64,000 nucleotides of DNA from Candidatus Anaerobutyricum avicola (GCA_019113845.1 DXGQ01000007.1:39485-103484); one strand, 5' to 3'; positions 43,153 through 52,114 are shown, counted from the stretch's first letter. Program-made: numbers and translations. The notes: generated from the sequence alone by a model not told the origin.

Positions 43153-44451
43153 CTACTGTCTGGTCTGTCCGGCTTGCGTACCGGAAGCAGCCCGCTGTTC
43201 ATCATATTCCCGCGCGTACCGGCAGTAGATCTCCTCCACGGTACGCATATCGTCGATGAACTCATCAATCGTGTTATACTGTTCCCATTTTACCAGCATC
43301 TGACGATTCAGGATGATGGAATAACATTTGGCATTGTGCCGCTGTACATAATCATCAATATCGTCGTAATCCGGATACGGAATGTCGCCGGCGATCCGTC
43401 CCAGCATGGCAGTGGCGGCGAAACCGATGAACTCCCGCAGTGTCGTCAGGCGGAAATCCTGCTGCAGCCCCGGTACATGCTGGTATACCGGTTTGGCATC
43501 CTCGTCCCAGTAGCGGCAGAAATAATCACAGAACTTGCAGTACGTCTCCCGAATCATGAACAGACAATAATCCTTAAAGACTGTGCGCGCCTGCTCCGTC
43601 TTGTACGGACGGAAAAGCGCGGCTGCGTACTGAGCGATAAAGTTCGCCAGGAAATATCCCATATCATAGGAGAACGGTCCGCAGAACGTGTATTCCATAT
43701 CGATGATCTTTGCCTCCGTCTGGCTGGCAAAGATGTTGGACGTATGTAAGTCGCCGTGGATCAGACACTCGCCCTTGGTCATGAAAAGATGACGAAGCTT
43801 CTGTCTGGATAAAAGAACGGCGGGGTCTGCGCAGATTCTCCTGGAAAATGTGACAAAATCCGGATCCAGCGGACGTCCCACAGTGTCTTCCGGAGAGACG
43901 CTGGTGAGGAACATGCCCACATCCATAATATCCCGCATGGTGGAATTCATAAAATGCACGGACAGATCCCGGAAGGTCTTGCCGTCCAGATAGAACTCCG
44001 ATGTGTAGAAGTTATTGGCCGCCATATAACGGGCAACCTGTTCCGCCAGAAGCGGGTAAGTAACCCCTTTTAACAGCTGAAAACGGGAAATCCGAAGACG
44101 CGACACGTCCTCTGTGATAAAAATGCGATTCTCATCGTCGCAGTCGTACAGATCCGGAATCAGATCCGGAACGATCGCCTTGCGGATCTGCATGGACTCA
44201 TACTCCAGCTTAAATCGGTTTACATCCAGAGTAAAGTCCCCTTTGCAGCGCGGCTCGGCGGTGGACTGTTTGACGATCAGGTGATACGTTCCGTCGGAGA
44301 TACGGTACACCATATTGATGAAACCGTCGCCATCCTCCTCCACGGAACCTTCGCCGATGGCGGAAACCGTTACCGGGCCGCCGTCCGCATTAAAAAAATC
44401 AAGCCTTGATTTTACATATTCCGTCACATTTTCCTTCGTAAGTATAATCAA
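43153..44451 (-). CDS. Methylthioribose kinase-like phosphotransferase, copy 2
   Basis: 432 residues from TTG at 44451, preceded by AAAGGAGGAGG; the ATGs at 44487 and 44478 lie upstream of or within that site. It is a diverged paralogue of the next gene: both begin IILTKEN and share IVKQST, FYTSEFYLD, LRHLFM, HGDLHTSN and IDMEYTF followed by PFSYD. All catalytic residues of the APH/MtnK fold are present. The C-terminal 25 residues are a charged tail not found in copy 1. Two similar kinases side by side suggest heteromers or two related substrates. It follows pduV by 100 bases. Confidence 0.72.
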   Translation of the reverse strand: MIILTKENVTEYVKSRLDFFNADGGPVTVSAIGEGSVEEDGDGFINMVYRISDGTYHLIVKQSTAEPRCKGDFTLDVNRFKLEYESMQIRKAIVPDLIPDLYDCDDENRIFITEDVSRLRISRFQLLKGVTYPLLAEQVARYMAANNFYTSEFYLDGKTFRDLSVHFMNSTMRDIMDVGMFLTSVSPEDTVGRPLDPDFVTFSRRICADPAVLLSRQKLRHLFMTKGECLIHGDLHTSNIFASQTEAKIIDMEYTFCGPFSYDMGYFLANFIAQYAAALFRPYKTEQARTVFKDYCLFMIRETYCKFCDYFCRYWDEDAKPVYQHVPGLQQDFRLTTLREFIGFAATAMLGRIAGDIPYPDYDDIDDYVQRHNAKCYSIILNRQMLVKWEQYNTIDEFIDDMRTVEEIYCRYAREYDEQRAASGTQAGQTRQ

Positions 44452-44550
44452 GGTGTCACCTCCTCCTTTTGTTGCCATCAGATGCATCGGCTGCCTGAGC
44501 TGCCCCCGTGCACACTCCTGTGTGATGAAATCTCTTCTCCGGCGCTTTTT

Positions 44551-45030
44551 TTAATCGAAATAATCCGCTGCGTAGCGCCGGGCATTCTCCTCTTTATACT
44601 TCTCAACCATCTTGTGAAGACTGGCGGACAGCTCCTCCACACCCTCTCCGGTGTAGGAACTCACCGCGAAAATATCTCTGCAGCCTGCCAGCTCCAGATA
44701 AGAGCGGGCCTGCTTCTGATTAGAATCCGCACGGTCAATCTTCGTGAGAATGCCGACGACCGGCTTTTCAAACTTGGTGGTAAGACCACCGGAAAACCAG
44801 CAGTCCTCACTGGTGGAATCCTGGACCAGACCGATGATATCCGCGTCGTGAGACGTGATGGTCAGCGAACCCCAGTAGCCCCGCTGCTGCATATATTCGC
44901 CGGGGGTGTCGATATAGTTCCCTACATACTCCACGGTCTGCGTTTTATCGTACTTGATCTCCTTGTCAATGAGACGCTGGATCAAGGTCGTCTTACCGGC
45001 GGCCGAAGGGCCGATCAACATAATCTTCAT
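44551..45030 (-). CDS. pduV: EutP/PduV-type small GTPase-like protein
   Basis: 159 residues from ATG 45030; the ATG at 45087 would add 19 residues lacking a ribosome site. MKIMLIGPSAAGKTTLIQRL is the P-loop, YIDTPGEYMQQRG replaces switch II (DxPG), and GILTKIDRAD is the base-specificity loop. EutP/PduV proteins belong to microcompartment loci; PduV has been linked to compartment movement in Salmonella and EutP reported with acetate kinase activity. It follows pduU by about 92 bases. Confidence 0.88.
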   Translation of the reverse strand: MKIMLIGPSAAGKTTLIQRLIDKEIKYDKTQTVEYVGNYIDTPGEYMQQRGYWGSLTITSHDADIIGLVQDSTSEDCWFSGGLTTKFEKPVVGILTKIDRADSNQKQARSYLELAGCRDIFAVSSYTGEGVEELSASLHKMVEKYKEENARRYAADYFD

Positions 45031-45122
45031 AGTATCATCCTCTGCTGCGATAGCCGGCACAAAAATACAGCTGTAGCCTGCGGGCATATGCCCGGATCAT
45101 ATCTGCGCCGGACTGCTGATTG

Positions 45123-45500
45123 TCATGTCTTGGTGATGGCCACCGTGTCAAAGCCAAGCTTATTATAAAATGTTGTGATCACACTGTTCAATGCGGATTC
45201 CACATTGGCTGTGGAGCCCACGATAATAACGGAGCCGGAAAATCGATCCACAAATCCCAGCTTGATGGAAGCGGCCTTCGTGCAGATGTCCGCCGCGATG
45301 ATGGTCGCCTCTGACGGGGTGATCGTCATAATGCCGATGGCATCATGGTAATCATCCGGAAGCCCCAGCTTCCGGTAAACAGAAGCCTTCGGCCGGGTGA
45401 CCATGTGGGCGAGGGTGATCTGCTTGCCGGGAACGTACTCCTGTATCATACGGGACTTATCTTCTGCGTTGATCCCGTTATTAATCATATCTTTCGCCAT
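45123..45500 (-). CDS. pduU: Shell protein PduU (EutS-type circularly permuted BMC)
   Basis: 125 residues. EYVPGKQITLAHMV near residue 25 begins the six-stranded barrel that caps PduU/EutS hexamers; DAIGIMTITPSEATIIAADICTKAASIKLGFVDRF is the permuted BMC core. It is first in a leftward unit with pduV and the two kinase-like genes, facing the main operon. A candidate promoter is at 45575-45603. Confidence 0.92.
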   Translation of the reverse strand: MAKDMINNGINAEDKSRMIQEYVPGKQITLAHMVTRPKASVYRKLGLPDDYHDAIGIMTITPSEATIIAADICTKAASIKLGFVDRFSGSVIIVGSTANVESALNSVITTFYNKLGFDTVAITKT

Positions 45501-45574
45501 GCTTCGCTCCTTTCCGGATACCTGTCGCCGGCCAAAAGGGCATACGTATCCAAATTCTAAACTCCATTGCCTAT

Positions 45575-45603
45575 ATTATATAAATAAAGAAGAAGAAAGT
45601 AAA
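45575..45603 (-). promoter_or_regulatory. Candidate promoter of the pduUV-kinase unit
   Basis: On the minus strand TTTACT (45603-45598), 17 bases, TATAAT (45580-45575). The -35 is weak, which would suit an activated promoter. The 317-base gap to spoIID otherwise holds short direct repeats (GCATAAATCCG at 45736 and 45784) and the spoIID promoter. Confidence 0.45.
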
Positions 45604-45783
45604 TGTACATTAGCCGCAAAGTACAAGTATTCTTTTGCGATTTCCGGGAAAGAGGAGGCAAATCTTTTGAGCCCGTTTCTCTGAAACAGGGATGAATCCG
45701 GCGTGCAGAACCGATATAGATGTGCGCGTGAAACCGCATAAATCCGATGAGCGGAGCCGGCAGTTGTTCTTCGTGTGGAATCG

Positions 45784-45812
45784 GCATAAATCCGGCGTCG
45801 GCCCCATATAAT
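45784..45812 (+). promoter_or_regulatory. Candidate sigma-E promoter of spoIID, giving a nearly leaderless mRNA
   Basis: GCATAAA at 45784-45790, 14 bases, CATATAAT at 45805-45812 fits the mother-cell sigma-E pattern (KMATATT, 14-15 bases, CATACANT). Transcription would begin about seven bases later, at the spoIID ATG (45818). Confidence 0.5.
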
Positions 45813-45817
45813 GTAAG

Positions 45818-46774
45818 ATGAAAAAAATAATACGGACAATTCTGATTTTGAGCCTCAGCATTTTGTTGCCGGGCATATGCACGATGCTGATCACCGGCAA
45901 GACAGGAGGAAATCAGAGAAAAATGGGCGTACAGGTGACGCTGGAAGATGGAGAGAAGATTGACGGCGAAGAGTTTGTCATCGGCATGGCTGCCTCGGAA
46001 TTATCCTATATCGAGGAGGAGGAAGCGTTAAAGGCATGGATAATTGTGTGCAGAACAAATTTTGTGAAGGCAGTCGGCGAGAACAAAGAAGTAAACGCCA
46101 AAGACCTGTCTCTGGATTACATTTCCAGAGAAGAGCTGGAAAAAAATAACGGAAAGAAGGCATGGCTGGAGATCAACAGCCGGCTGGAGGAAGCCTCGGA
46201 GGAAACCTTCGGGCAGGTGCTCGTGTACGCCGGCAATCTGATCGACGCCCTGTACCATCCGGTCAGCATCGGGAAGACGGTACCCGCCAGTGAGATCTAC
46301 TCCGTGGATGTTCCTTATCTGATCAGTGTGGACAGCAGCCAGGACGTGGAATCCGCCGAGTACATGGATGTGAAGATCATGTCCTACAAGGACTGTGCGG
46401 AAAAATTAAAAGCAGCGGGATATGAGGAGACGGAGGAGAGCTGCCGCAAGCAGCTGCAGATCGAGTCACAGACGGCAAACGGATTTGTACAGAAAGTGAA
46501 GACAAAAGAGAATCACTGGACGGGAGAAGAGTGGAAAGAAATCTTTTCGCTGAATTCCACCAACTTTTATCTGGAGAACTACGGAGACCGGCTTCGCATC
46601 GTGACGATCGGCAAAGGCCACAGCATGGGAATGAGCCTGTACGGCGCCAATAGTCTGGCGAAGAAAGAGTTGTCTGCCGCCACCATACTCTCCTATTATT
46701 ATCCGGGCACGGAGATCCGGGAGGATCTCGCCAGAGCGACTCCGGAGGAAGCCGGGAGCACAGGACAGTCGTAG
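45818..46774 (+). CDS. spoIID: Stage II sporulation protein D (SpoIID/LytB type)
   Basis: 318 residues. A membrane anchor covers residues 4-28. The body contains EEFVIGMAASELSYIEEEEALKAWIIVCRTNF, the SpoIID entry motif (normally GVVxxEMpxxxxxEALKAQAVAAR), and ends with GKGHSMGMSLYGANSLAKKELSAATILSYYYPG. SpoIID is a lytic transglycosylase that thins septal peptidoglycan during engulfment. The catalytic glutamate position appears as ASEL. No ribosome site is visible before the ATG; instead a sigma-E-type promoter ends 6 bases upstream. The next gene is SpoIIQ-like, as in clostridia. Confidence 0.88.
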   Translation: MKKIIRTILILSLSILLPGICTMLITGKTGGNQRKMGVQVTLEDGEKIDGEEFVIGMAASELSYIEEEEALKAWIIVCRTNFVKAVGENKEVNAKDLSLDYISREELEKNNGKKAWLEINSRLEEASEETFGQVLVYAGNLIDALYHPVSIGKTVPASEIYSVDVPYLISVDSSQDVESAEYMDVKIMSYKDCAEKLKAAGYEETEESCRKQLQIESQTANGFVQKVKTKENHWTGEEWKEIFSLNSTNFYLENYGDRLRIVTIGKGHSMGMSLYGANSLAKKELSAATILSYYYPGTEIREDLARATPEEAGSTGQS

Positions 46775-46882
46775 CGCCCCGTCTCCTGTTTTTCAGGTTT
46801 TGCTTTCCCGGGTTTTGCTGGTCATCGGAGAATGGCATGCGGTATCGATGTTTCGCGGATGATATCCTGCAGTAAGTTTTCG

Positions 46883-46892
46883 GGAAAGAATA
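46883..46892 (+). promoter_or_regulatory. Possible sigma-F -10 element of the SpoIIQ-like gene
   Basis: GGAAAGAATA matches the forespore pattern GGnnAnAnTw, 56 bases before the ATG at 46948. A matching -35 (GYWTA) is not clear, so this is tentative. Confidence 0.3.
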
Positions 46893-46947
46893 AGAAAAAA
46901 TGTATAAATTTTCATCTGCTGGCAAAGCTATAGCCAGAGGTGATGAT

Positions 46948-47817
46948 ATGAAAAAACCAAATAAACTCTTAAACAAGAAATATCTTTCAAGTTTGGTGAT
47001 CGCAGCATTTTTGATCTTATCTGTCCTGACAGCGTACAATATCCGGTTTGGGGACAGCGGGAGGGACGCGGAGCAGACGGAGGTGGAGGAGACCCTCGGA
47101 GACGGCGAGGGCGTCATCCGGTCCGGGGACGGCCGGAACGGGGAAGAGGGCATGACGCCGGACGGCGATGAGGAAAGCGCCGGGAATGGCGTCGGAAACG
47201 ATACCGCAGAAGATACTGACGGAGGCGGTGTGACAGGCGACGCCGCTGACAGGGACGCCGTCCGTGATGCCGGGGACATCCGGGAAAGTGCCGGTGGACG
47301 TGGAGAAGACAGCGCGGATGCATCGGGAGAAACATCGGACGACTCCGGAAAAGCGTCTGATACATCCGGAGGAGAGGAGCGAGAAGAGAAAAACTTCAGC
47401 TACGACGGAAGCCGGAAACTGCCATGGCCGGTGATGGGAAATATCATTCTCCCATACAGCATGGATACGACGGTCTACTACACGACGCTCGACCAGTATG
47501 CCTGCAATAACGGAATCCTGATCGGCGCGAAAAAAGGCGAGGAAGTGCAGGCAGTCGCCGATGGAAGAATCGTCAACATCGTCGAGTCCGATCGCTATGG
47601 TACGATGCTGACCCTCCTGATCGGAGATGCCTGCGAGGTCACGTACGCGCAGGTAGAAAATGTAAAGTACGCGATCGGGGACGAGGTGGAAGAGGGCGAT
47701 GTGCTCGCCACCGTGGCGGCGCCGACCCGCTCCTTCACCCTGGAAGGCCCGCATCTGTTTTTCAAAATGACACTGAAAGGCGAACCGGTCAACCCGACGG
47801 AATATCTGGAAGCATGA
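46948..47817 (+). CDS. spoIIQ: SpoIIQ-like M23-fold protein with degenerate active site
   Basis: 289 residues from ATG 46948 (AGAGGTGAT upstream). One membrane helix (about residues 14-33) is followed by a 110-residue acidic, Gly/Asp/Ser-rich linker and a C-terminal M23 peptidase fold. The zinc residues are mostly lost: the HxxxD site reads NNGILI, and the HxH site reads PHLFFKM. SpoIIQ of Bacillus also lacks catalysis and serves as the forespore half of the Q-AH channel. Adjacency to spoIID, as in C. difficile, supports the assignment. Confidence 0.78.
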   Translation: MKKPNKLLNKKYLSSLVIAAFLILSVLTAYNIRFGDSGRDAEQTEVEETLGDGEGVIRSGDGRNGEEGMTPDGDEESAGNGVGNDTAEDTDGGGVTGDAADRDAVRDAGDIRESAGGRGEDSADASGETSDDSGKASDTSGGEEREEKNFSYDGSRKLPWPVMGNIILPYSMDTTVYYTTLDQYACNNGILIGAKKGEEVQAVADGRIVNIVESDRYGTMLTLLIGDACEVTYAQVENVKYAIGDEVEEGDVLATVAAPTRSFTLEGPHLFFKMTLKGEPVNPTEYLEA

Positions 47818-48079
47818 GAGAACTGCCGGGACAGAGCGGACGAGAGAAGCAGGAAACGCCCGGAAAAAACGTTTCCATAAACAAATCCGTCACACCGGGA
47901 AATGTACCGCATAAGATAAAAGGGGTGTAAAAACCTGTGAAAAATACAGCCGGATTTGTGTTACAATGAAAGGCAAAACAGATACACGGGTAAGATACCA
48001 GAGGTATCCGGCTGATAAGATAGGGAGAACCGTTGCCGGTTCTCCCGAAAGGAATACAAAAGCCGGGAAAGGAACACAA

Positions 48080-48361
48080 ATGCAGTATACATACATAGTA
48101 GAATGTCGTGACGGCACCCTCTATACCGGGTGGACGACAGATCTCGAGAAAAGAATCAAGGCACATAATACGGGAAAAGGTGCGAAATACACAAAAAACA
48201 GGGCTCCTGTGCGCCTCGTATATCATGAAGAGTACGAGACGAAACAGGAAGCCCTGAAAAGAGAATACGCCATCAAACAGATGACGAGGAGGGAAAAGCT
48301 GGCGCTCATCGCAGGCCAGGCGGCGGAAGATCCCGCCGGTGACCCGACCGTAAAAGGATGA
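48080..48361 (+). CDS. GIY-YIG domain protein (UPF0213/YhbQ type)
   Basis: 93 residues from ATG 48080 with AAAGGAA upstream; the ATG at 47966 would add a basic leader that overlaps a hairpin (GGGAGAACC/GGTTCTCCC, 48022-48046). YTYIVECRDGTLYTGWTTDLEKRI contains the GIY-YIG pair (YIV, YTG) and the catalytic arginine, and GKGAKYTKNRAPVRLVY is typical of UPF0213 members. These are small nuclease-fold proteins, some with DNA or RNA cleavage activity; the cellular role is not settled. Confidence 0.88.
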   Translation: MQYTYIVECRDGTLYTGWTTDLEKRIKAHNTGKGAKYTKNRAPVRLVYHEEYETKQEALKREYAIKQMTRREKLALIAGQAAEDPAGDPTVKG

Positions 48362-48395
48362 GCGTCCGCCTTACCATTGTTATGAGAAAAAAACA

Positions 48396-49046
48396 TTATA
48401 ACATATACACATACATGAAAATGAAATGGCAGAAACTGCCGCCCATCACAAACAGATGGAAGATCTCATGACTGCCGAAGCTCTTTGGAAGCCTGTCAAA
48501 TACAGGCAGCTTCAATCCGTAGAGGATACCGCCGATGGTGTAAATGATGCCGCCGGCCAGAAGCCATCCGAAGGCTGCCGCCGGGAGCGCTGCCACCAGA
48601 GGCTTGAAGACCAGAACACAGGTCCAGCCCATGGCGATATAGATAACGGAGCTTACCCAGTGTGGGCAGTTGATGATAAATATCTTAAGTCCGATGCCGA
48701 TAAAAGCGGTCGCCCAGACGAGAAGGAGAAGCGGGATACCGCTGCTTCTCGGCAGAGCCAGCAGGCAGACCGGCGTGTAGGAACCGGCAATGAGGACGAA
48801 GATCATAGCGTGGTCAATGCGGCGAAACAGTAGGTTCACCTTGGCGGAAATGTCCAGAGAGTGATAGAGGCTGCTGGCGCCATAAAGAAGAATCATACTT
48901 CCGATAAAAACCGCCATGGAAAAAACAGCAGTGTGGCTGTCGCTCTGTACCGCTTTAAACAGCAGCGGGAAGGAGCAGATGACAGCTCCACCCATGGCAA
49001 TGAGATGAGTAATCGCGCTTCCGGGATCTTTTAAATGTGTATTCAT
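48396..49046 (-). CDS. trhA: Hemolysin III family membrane protein (TrhA/PAQR fold)
   Basis: 216 residues with seven hydrophobic helices. The conserved motifs are SSLYHS (about residue 59), the histidine in RRIDHAMIFVLIAGSYTP and the C-terminal GSHEIFHLFVMGGSFCHF, whose histidines form a metal site in PAQR proteins. The bacterial family is linked to membrane energetics; hemolysis is not generally its role. AAGGAGGT precedes the ATG. Confidence 0.92.
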   Translation of the reverse strand: MNTHLKDPGSAITHLIAMGGAVICSFPLLFKAVQSDSHTAVFSMAVFIGSMILLYGASSLYHSLDISAKVNLLFRRIDHAMIFVLIAGSYTPVCLLALPRSSGIPLLLLVWATAFIGIGLKIFIINCPHWVSSVIYIAMGWTCVLVFKPLVAALPAAAFGWLLAGGIIYTIGGILYGLKLPVFDRLPKSFGSHEIFHLFVMGGSFCHFIFMYVYML

Positions 49047-49374
49047 AAAAATACCTCCTTTAAAAAGAAAAACTATAGTTTTCTTTCCGGCTGTGTTATT
49101 ATGAAAACAAAAGCAGCTTCTTAATCTGTAAAGATCAGGAACGGGCGGTGTCTGTGACTTCTCAAATGAGAAGCGCTCTGCCCGCGGAAAGATGTAATGA
49201 CGTATGAATATTATATGATGTAGTTTTAAAAACTATGTATCAAGTGTTTTAATACTAGCACACTGGACAGAAAAATGCAACCCTCTGTTTTACGTATATT
49301 TTCGGACGGGACTTCCACCCTTCGTACAGATAGAACAGCAAAGGGGGCAGCGGCAGAAGAATAAGGAGAATTTT
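49047..49374. other. 328-base intergenic region between diverging trhA and amidase genes
   Basis: No reading frame with a ribosome site. It contains two similar palindromes, AAAAACTATAGTTTTC near 49067 and TAGTTTTAAAAACTA near 49222, and a hairpin CTTCTC/GAGAAG within a larger CGGGC/GCCCG stem near 49143-49180. The palindromes may be operators for a shared regulator. Confidence 0.4.
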
Positions 49375-50247
49375 ATGAGAGCAGGACTGGCACAGATGGA
49401 TATCCTTTGGGAAAATGTACAGAAGAATAAGAAAAAGGCAGAGGATTTTATAAAAAAAGCAAAAGAATATGATGTGGAGCTGCTGGCGTTTCCGGAGATG
49501 AGCCTGACAGGATTCTCCATGCAGGTGGAGAAGACAACGGCGGACTGGAAAGAGCAGAGACATTTCTTTGAGGAGATGAGCGGCAGATATGAGATGACCA
49601 TCGCCTTCGGATACCCGGCGCCGTCCTCCGGACCAATGTGCCGGAACCATCTGGCAGTGGCGGAAAACGGACGCATCCGGATGGACTACGAGAAGATCCA
49701 TCCGTTTACTTTCGGACAGGAAGGCGCGCACTTTGAGGGAGGGGAGCACATTTCCTGTATGGAATGGAAGAATACCGTGCTCGGCGGCTTCATCTGCTAT
49801 GACCTTCGGTTTCCGGAAATCTTTCAGATCAGCTCCCGGGAGAGCGAGATCATCCTCGTCATCGCCAACTGGCCGGAGAGCCGGATCGGGGACTGGGACT
49901 GCCTGCTGCGGGCGAGAGCCATCGAAAACCAGGCGTATATCCTCGGCGTCAACCGGGTGGGCGAGGGCGGCGGCATCGTCTATAACGGACATTCCGCTCT
50001 CTATGATCCGCGGGGCGAGAGACTGACCCACTTCTGCGAGGAGGAGAGCCTGCTCATCGGGGAGATTGACCCGGAAAAGGTACGGAAGTGCCGGGACATT
50101 TTCCCGTTAAAAAAAGACCGGAGGGAAGAACTGTACCGGCGGCTTGGCAGCAAGGCGGATCAGAAGAGCAGATCGTTTGCTGCCGGTCACTGCGTGGACA
50201 GCAGCGAAGCGACGCCCGTGGAACTGTCCGCAGATTTTACTGTTTGA
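49375..50247 (+). CDS. Carbon-nitrogen hydrolase (nitrilase superfamily, omega-amidase-like)
   Basis: 290 residues. The catalytic triad is visible: Glu in LLAFPEMSLTGF, Lys in RMDYEKIHPFTFG and Cys in GGFICYDLRFPEIF. The pattern resembles omega-amidases (YafV/Nit2), which hydrolyse alpha-ketoglutaramate and related amides. Omega-amidase takes part in methionine salvage (MtnU) in B. subtilis; two MtnK-like kinases lie 5 kb away, but on another transcript, so a link is speculative. AAGGAG precedes the ATG. The last 35 residues are an extra tail. Confidence 0.85.
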   Translation: MRAGLAQMDILWENVQKNKKKAEDFIKKAKEYDVELLAFPEMSLTGFSMQVEKTTADWKEQRHFFEEMSGRYEMTIAFGYPAPSSGPMCRNHLAVAENGRIRMDYEKIHPFTFGQEGAHFEGGEHISCMEWKNTVLGGFICYDLRFPEIFQISSRESEIILVIANWPESRIGDWDCLLRARAIENQAYILGVNRVGEGGGIVYNGHSALYDPRGERLTHFCEEESLLIGEIDPEKVRKCRDIFPLKKDRREELYRRLGSKADQKSRSFAAGHCVDSSEATPVELSADFTV

Positions 50248-50311
50248 CTTTCCTCCCTGTCTATGGTATCTTTATCAGGAAAATCTGAAAGTTACATAGG
50301 AACGGATTATG

Positions 50312-50339
50312 GAGTCCGGAGTATCCGGGCTCTATTTTT
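50312..50339 (+). terminator. Terminator of the amidase gene
   Basis: GAGTCCGG, loop AGTAT, CCGGGCTC, then TATTTTTG; one non-canonical pair in the stem. Confidence 0.55.
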
Positions 50340-50440
50340 GTGCGATTTGCGCGACAACATACGTTTCCGTCTTCCTGTGCTACAAAGAACCCCGGCGGGA
50401 CGCTGCTGGATGAAAATGAACATTAGAAAGCGAGACATAT

Positions 50441-52027
50441 ATGGAATCATTACAGTTTATGGAACTTGACATCAGACCGCAGATCTTAAAAGCGATCGCC
50501 AACATGGGCTTTGAGGAGATGACGCCGATTCAGGCAAAAGCCATCCCGGTGGAACTCACAGGCGCCGATGTGGTCGGCCAGGCGCAGACAGGTACGGGGA
50601 AGACGGCGGCCTTTGCCATTCCGATCCTGCAGAAGATCCAGCCGAAGTTGAAAAGACCGCAGGCGATGGTCATCTGTCCGACGAGAGAGCTGGCCATCCA
50701 GGTGGCGGATGAGATCCGGAAGCTGGCCAAATACATGCCGTCCGTAAAGGTACTGCCGATCTACGGTGGACAGGAGATCTCCAAGCAGATCCGTTCGCTG
50801 AAAACGGGCGTGCAGGTGATCATCGGAACACCGGGACGGATCATGGACCACATGCGCAGAAAGACGGTGAAGTTTGAAGAAATCTCCACGGTAGTCCTCG
50901 ATGAGGCGGATGAGATGCTGGATATGGGATTCCGGGAGGATATCGAGACGATCCTCAGTGAGATCCGGGAAGACCGGCAGACGCTCCTGTTCTCGGCGAC
51001 GATGCCGCGTCCGATCCTGGAACTCACAAGAAAATACCAGAACAACCCGCAGACCATTAAAGTGGTGAGAAAGGAGCTGACGGTTCCGAACATCACTCAG
51101 TACTATTATGAAGTGCGTCCGAAAAACAAGAGCGAGGTTCTCTCCCGTCTGCTGGATATCTACGATCCGAAACTGTCCGTCGTATTCTGCAACACCAAAA
51201 AAGGTGTGGATGAGCTGGTAAAAGATCTGCAGGGAAGAGGATATTTTGCGGAAGGTCTGCACGGCGATATGAAGCAGACCATGCGTGACCGGGTGATGCG
51301 CAATTTCCGGAACGGAAAGACCGACATTCTCGTTGCCACGGACGTGGCGGCGCGGGGAATTGACGTGGATGACGTGGACGCCGTGTTCAACTACGACCTG
51401 CCGCAGGATGACGAGTACTATGTACACCGTATCGGAAGAACCGGCCGTGCCGGAAAGGCAGGTATGGCGTTCAGCTTCGTGGTGGGACGCGAAGTGTACA
51501 AATTGCGGGAGATCAAAAAGTACTGCCGCGCCAAGATCAAGGCGCAGCCGATCCCGTCTCTCAATGACGTCACGGAGACCCGGGTGGAAAAAATCTTTGA
51601 AAGACTGGATTCTTATATTGAAGACCAGGACTTAAAGCGTTATATTAGTATGATAGACAACTTTGTCAATGAGAAGGACTACACCGCCATGGATGTGGCT
51701 GCCGCCTTTCTCGCGCAGACTCTCGGAAACTCTGAGGGAAGAGGCGCGCAGGACAGAGAGGACTTCGGAGATACCGGAGCGGAAGAAGGCATGGTACGCC
51801 TCTTCATCAATATCGGTAAGAAGCAGGGCATCCGTCCGGGCGATATCCTGGGAGCCATCGCCGGAGAGTCAGGCATCCCGGGCAATCTGGTAGGGACCAT
51901 TGACCTGTACGATAAATACACCTTCGTGGAAGTGCCGAGAGAAGTGGCCTCCGACGTGCTGGACGCCATGAAAAATGTAAAGATCAAAGGAAAATCCATT
52001 AATGTGGAGCCGGCAAACCGGAAGTAA
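50441..52027 (+). CDS. DEAD-box RNA helicase (DbpA/CshA-like)
   Basis: 528 residues. Q motif (ANMGFEEMTPIQAKAIP), motif I AQTGTGKT, motif II DEAD, motif III SAT, motif V ATDVAARGIDV and motif VI HRIGRTGRAG are all present. The last 75 residues (VRLFINIGKKQGIRPGDILGAIAGESGI) are a DbpA-type RNA-binding domain, which points to ribosome assembly or mRNA turnover. The ribosome site before the ATG is weak. It stands alone; the next gene is a GH13 enzyme 87 bases on. Confidence 0.93.
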   Translation: MESLQFMELDIRPQILKAIANMGFEEMTPIQAKAIPVELTGADVVGQAQTGTGKTAAFAIPILQKIQPKLKRPQAMVICPTRELAIQVADEIRKLAKYMPSVKVLPIYGGQEISKQIRSLKTGVQVIIGTPGRIMDHMRRKTVKFEEISTVVLDEADEMLDMGFREDIETILSEIREDRQTLLFSATMPRPILELTRKYQNNPQTIKVVRKELTVPNITQYYYEVRPKNKSEVLSRLLDIYDPKLSVVFCNTKKGVDELVKDLQGRGYFAEGLHGDMKQTMRDRVMRNFRNGKTDILVATDVAARGIDVDDVDAVFNYDLPQDDEYYVHRIGRTGRAGKAGMAFSFVVGREVYKLREIKKYCRAKIKAQPIPSLNDVTETRVEKIFERLDSYIEDQDLKRYISMIDNFVNEKDYTAMDVAAAFLAQTLGNSEGRGAQDREDFGDTGAEEGMVRLFINIGKKQGIRPGDILGAIAGESGIPGNLVGTIDLYDKYTFVEVPREVASDVLDAMKNVKIKGKSINVEPANRK

Positions 52028-52114
52028 GTAGCCGAAAAAGAAACAGCATGGAGAAGCCTGCTCTGGTCATGCACGGCCGGGCAGTGACGAAAAAGATGAA
52101 TTGAGGGGACGAGA

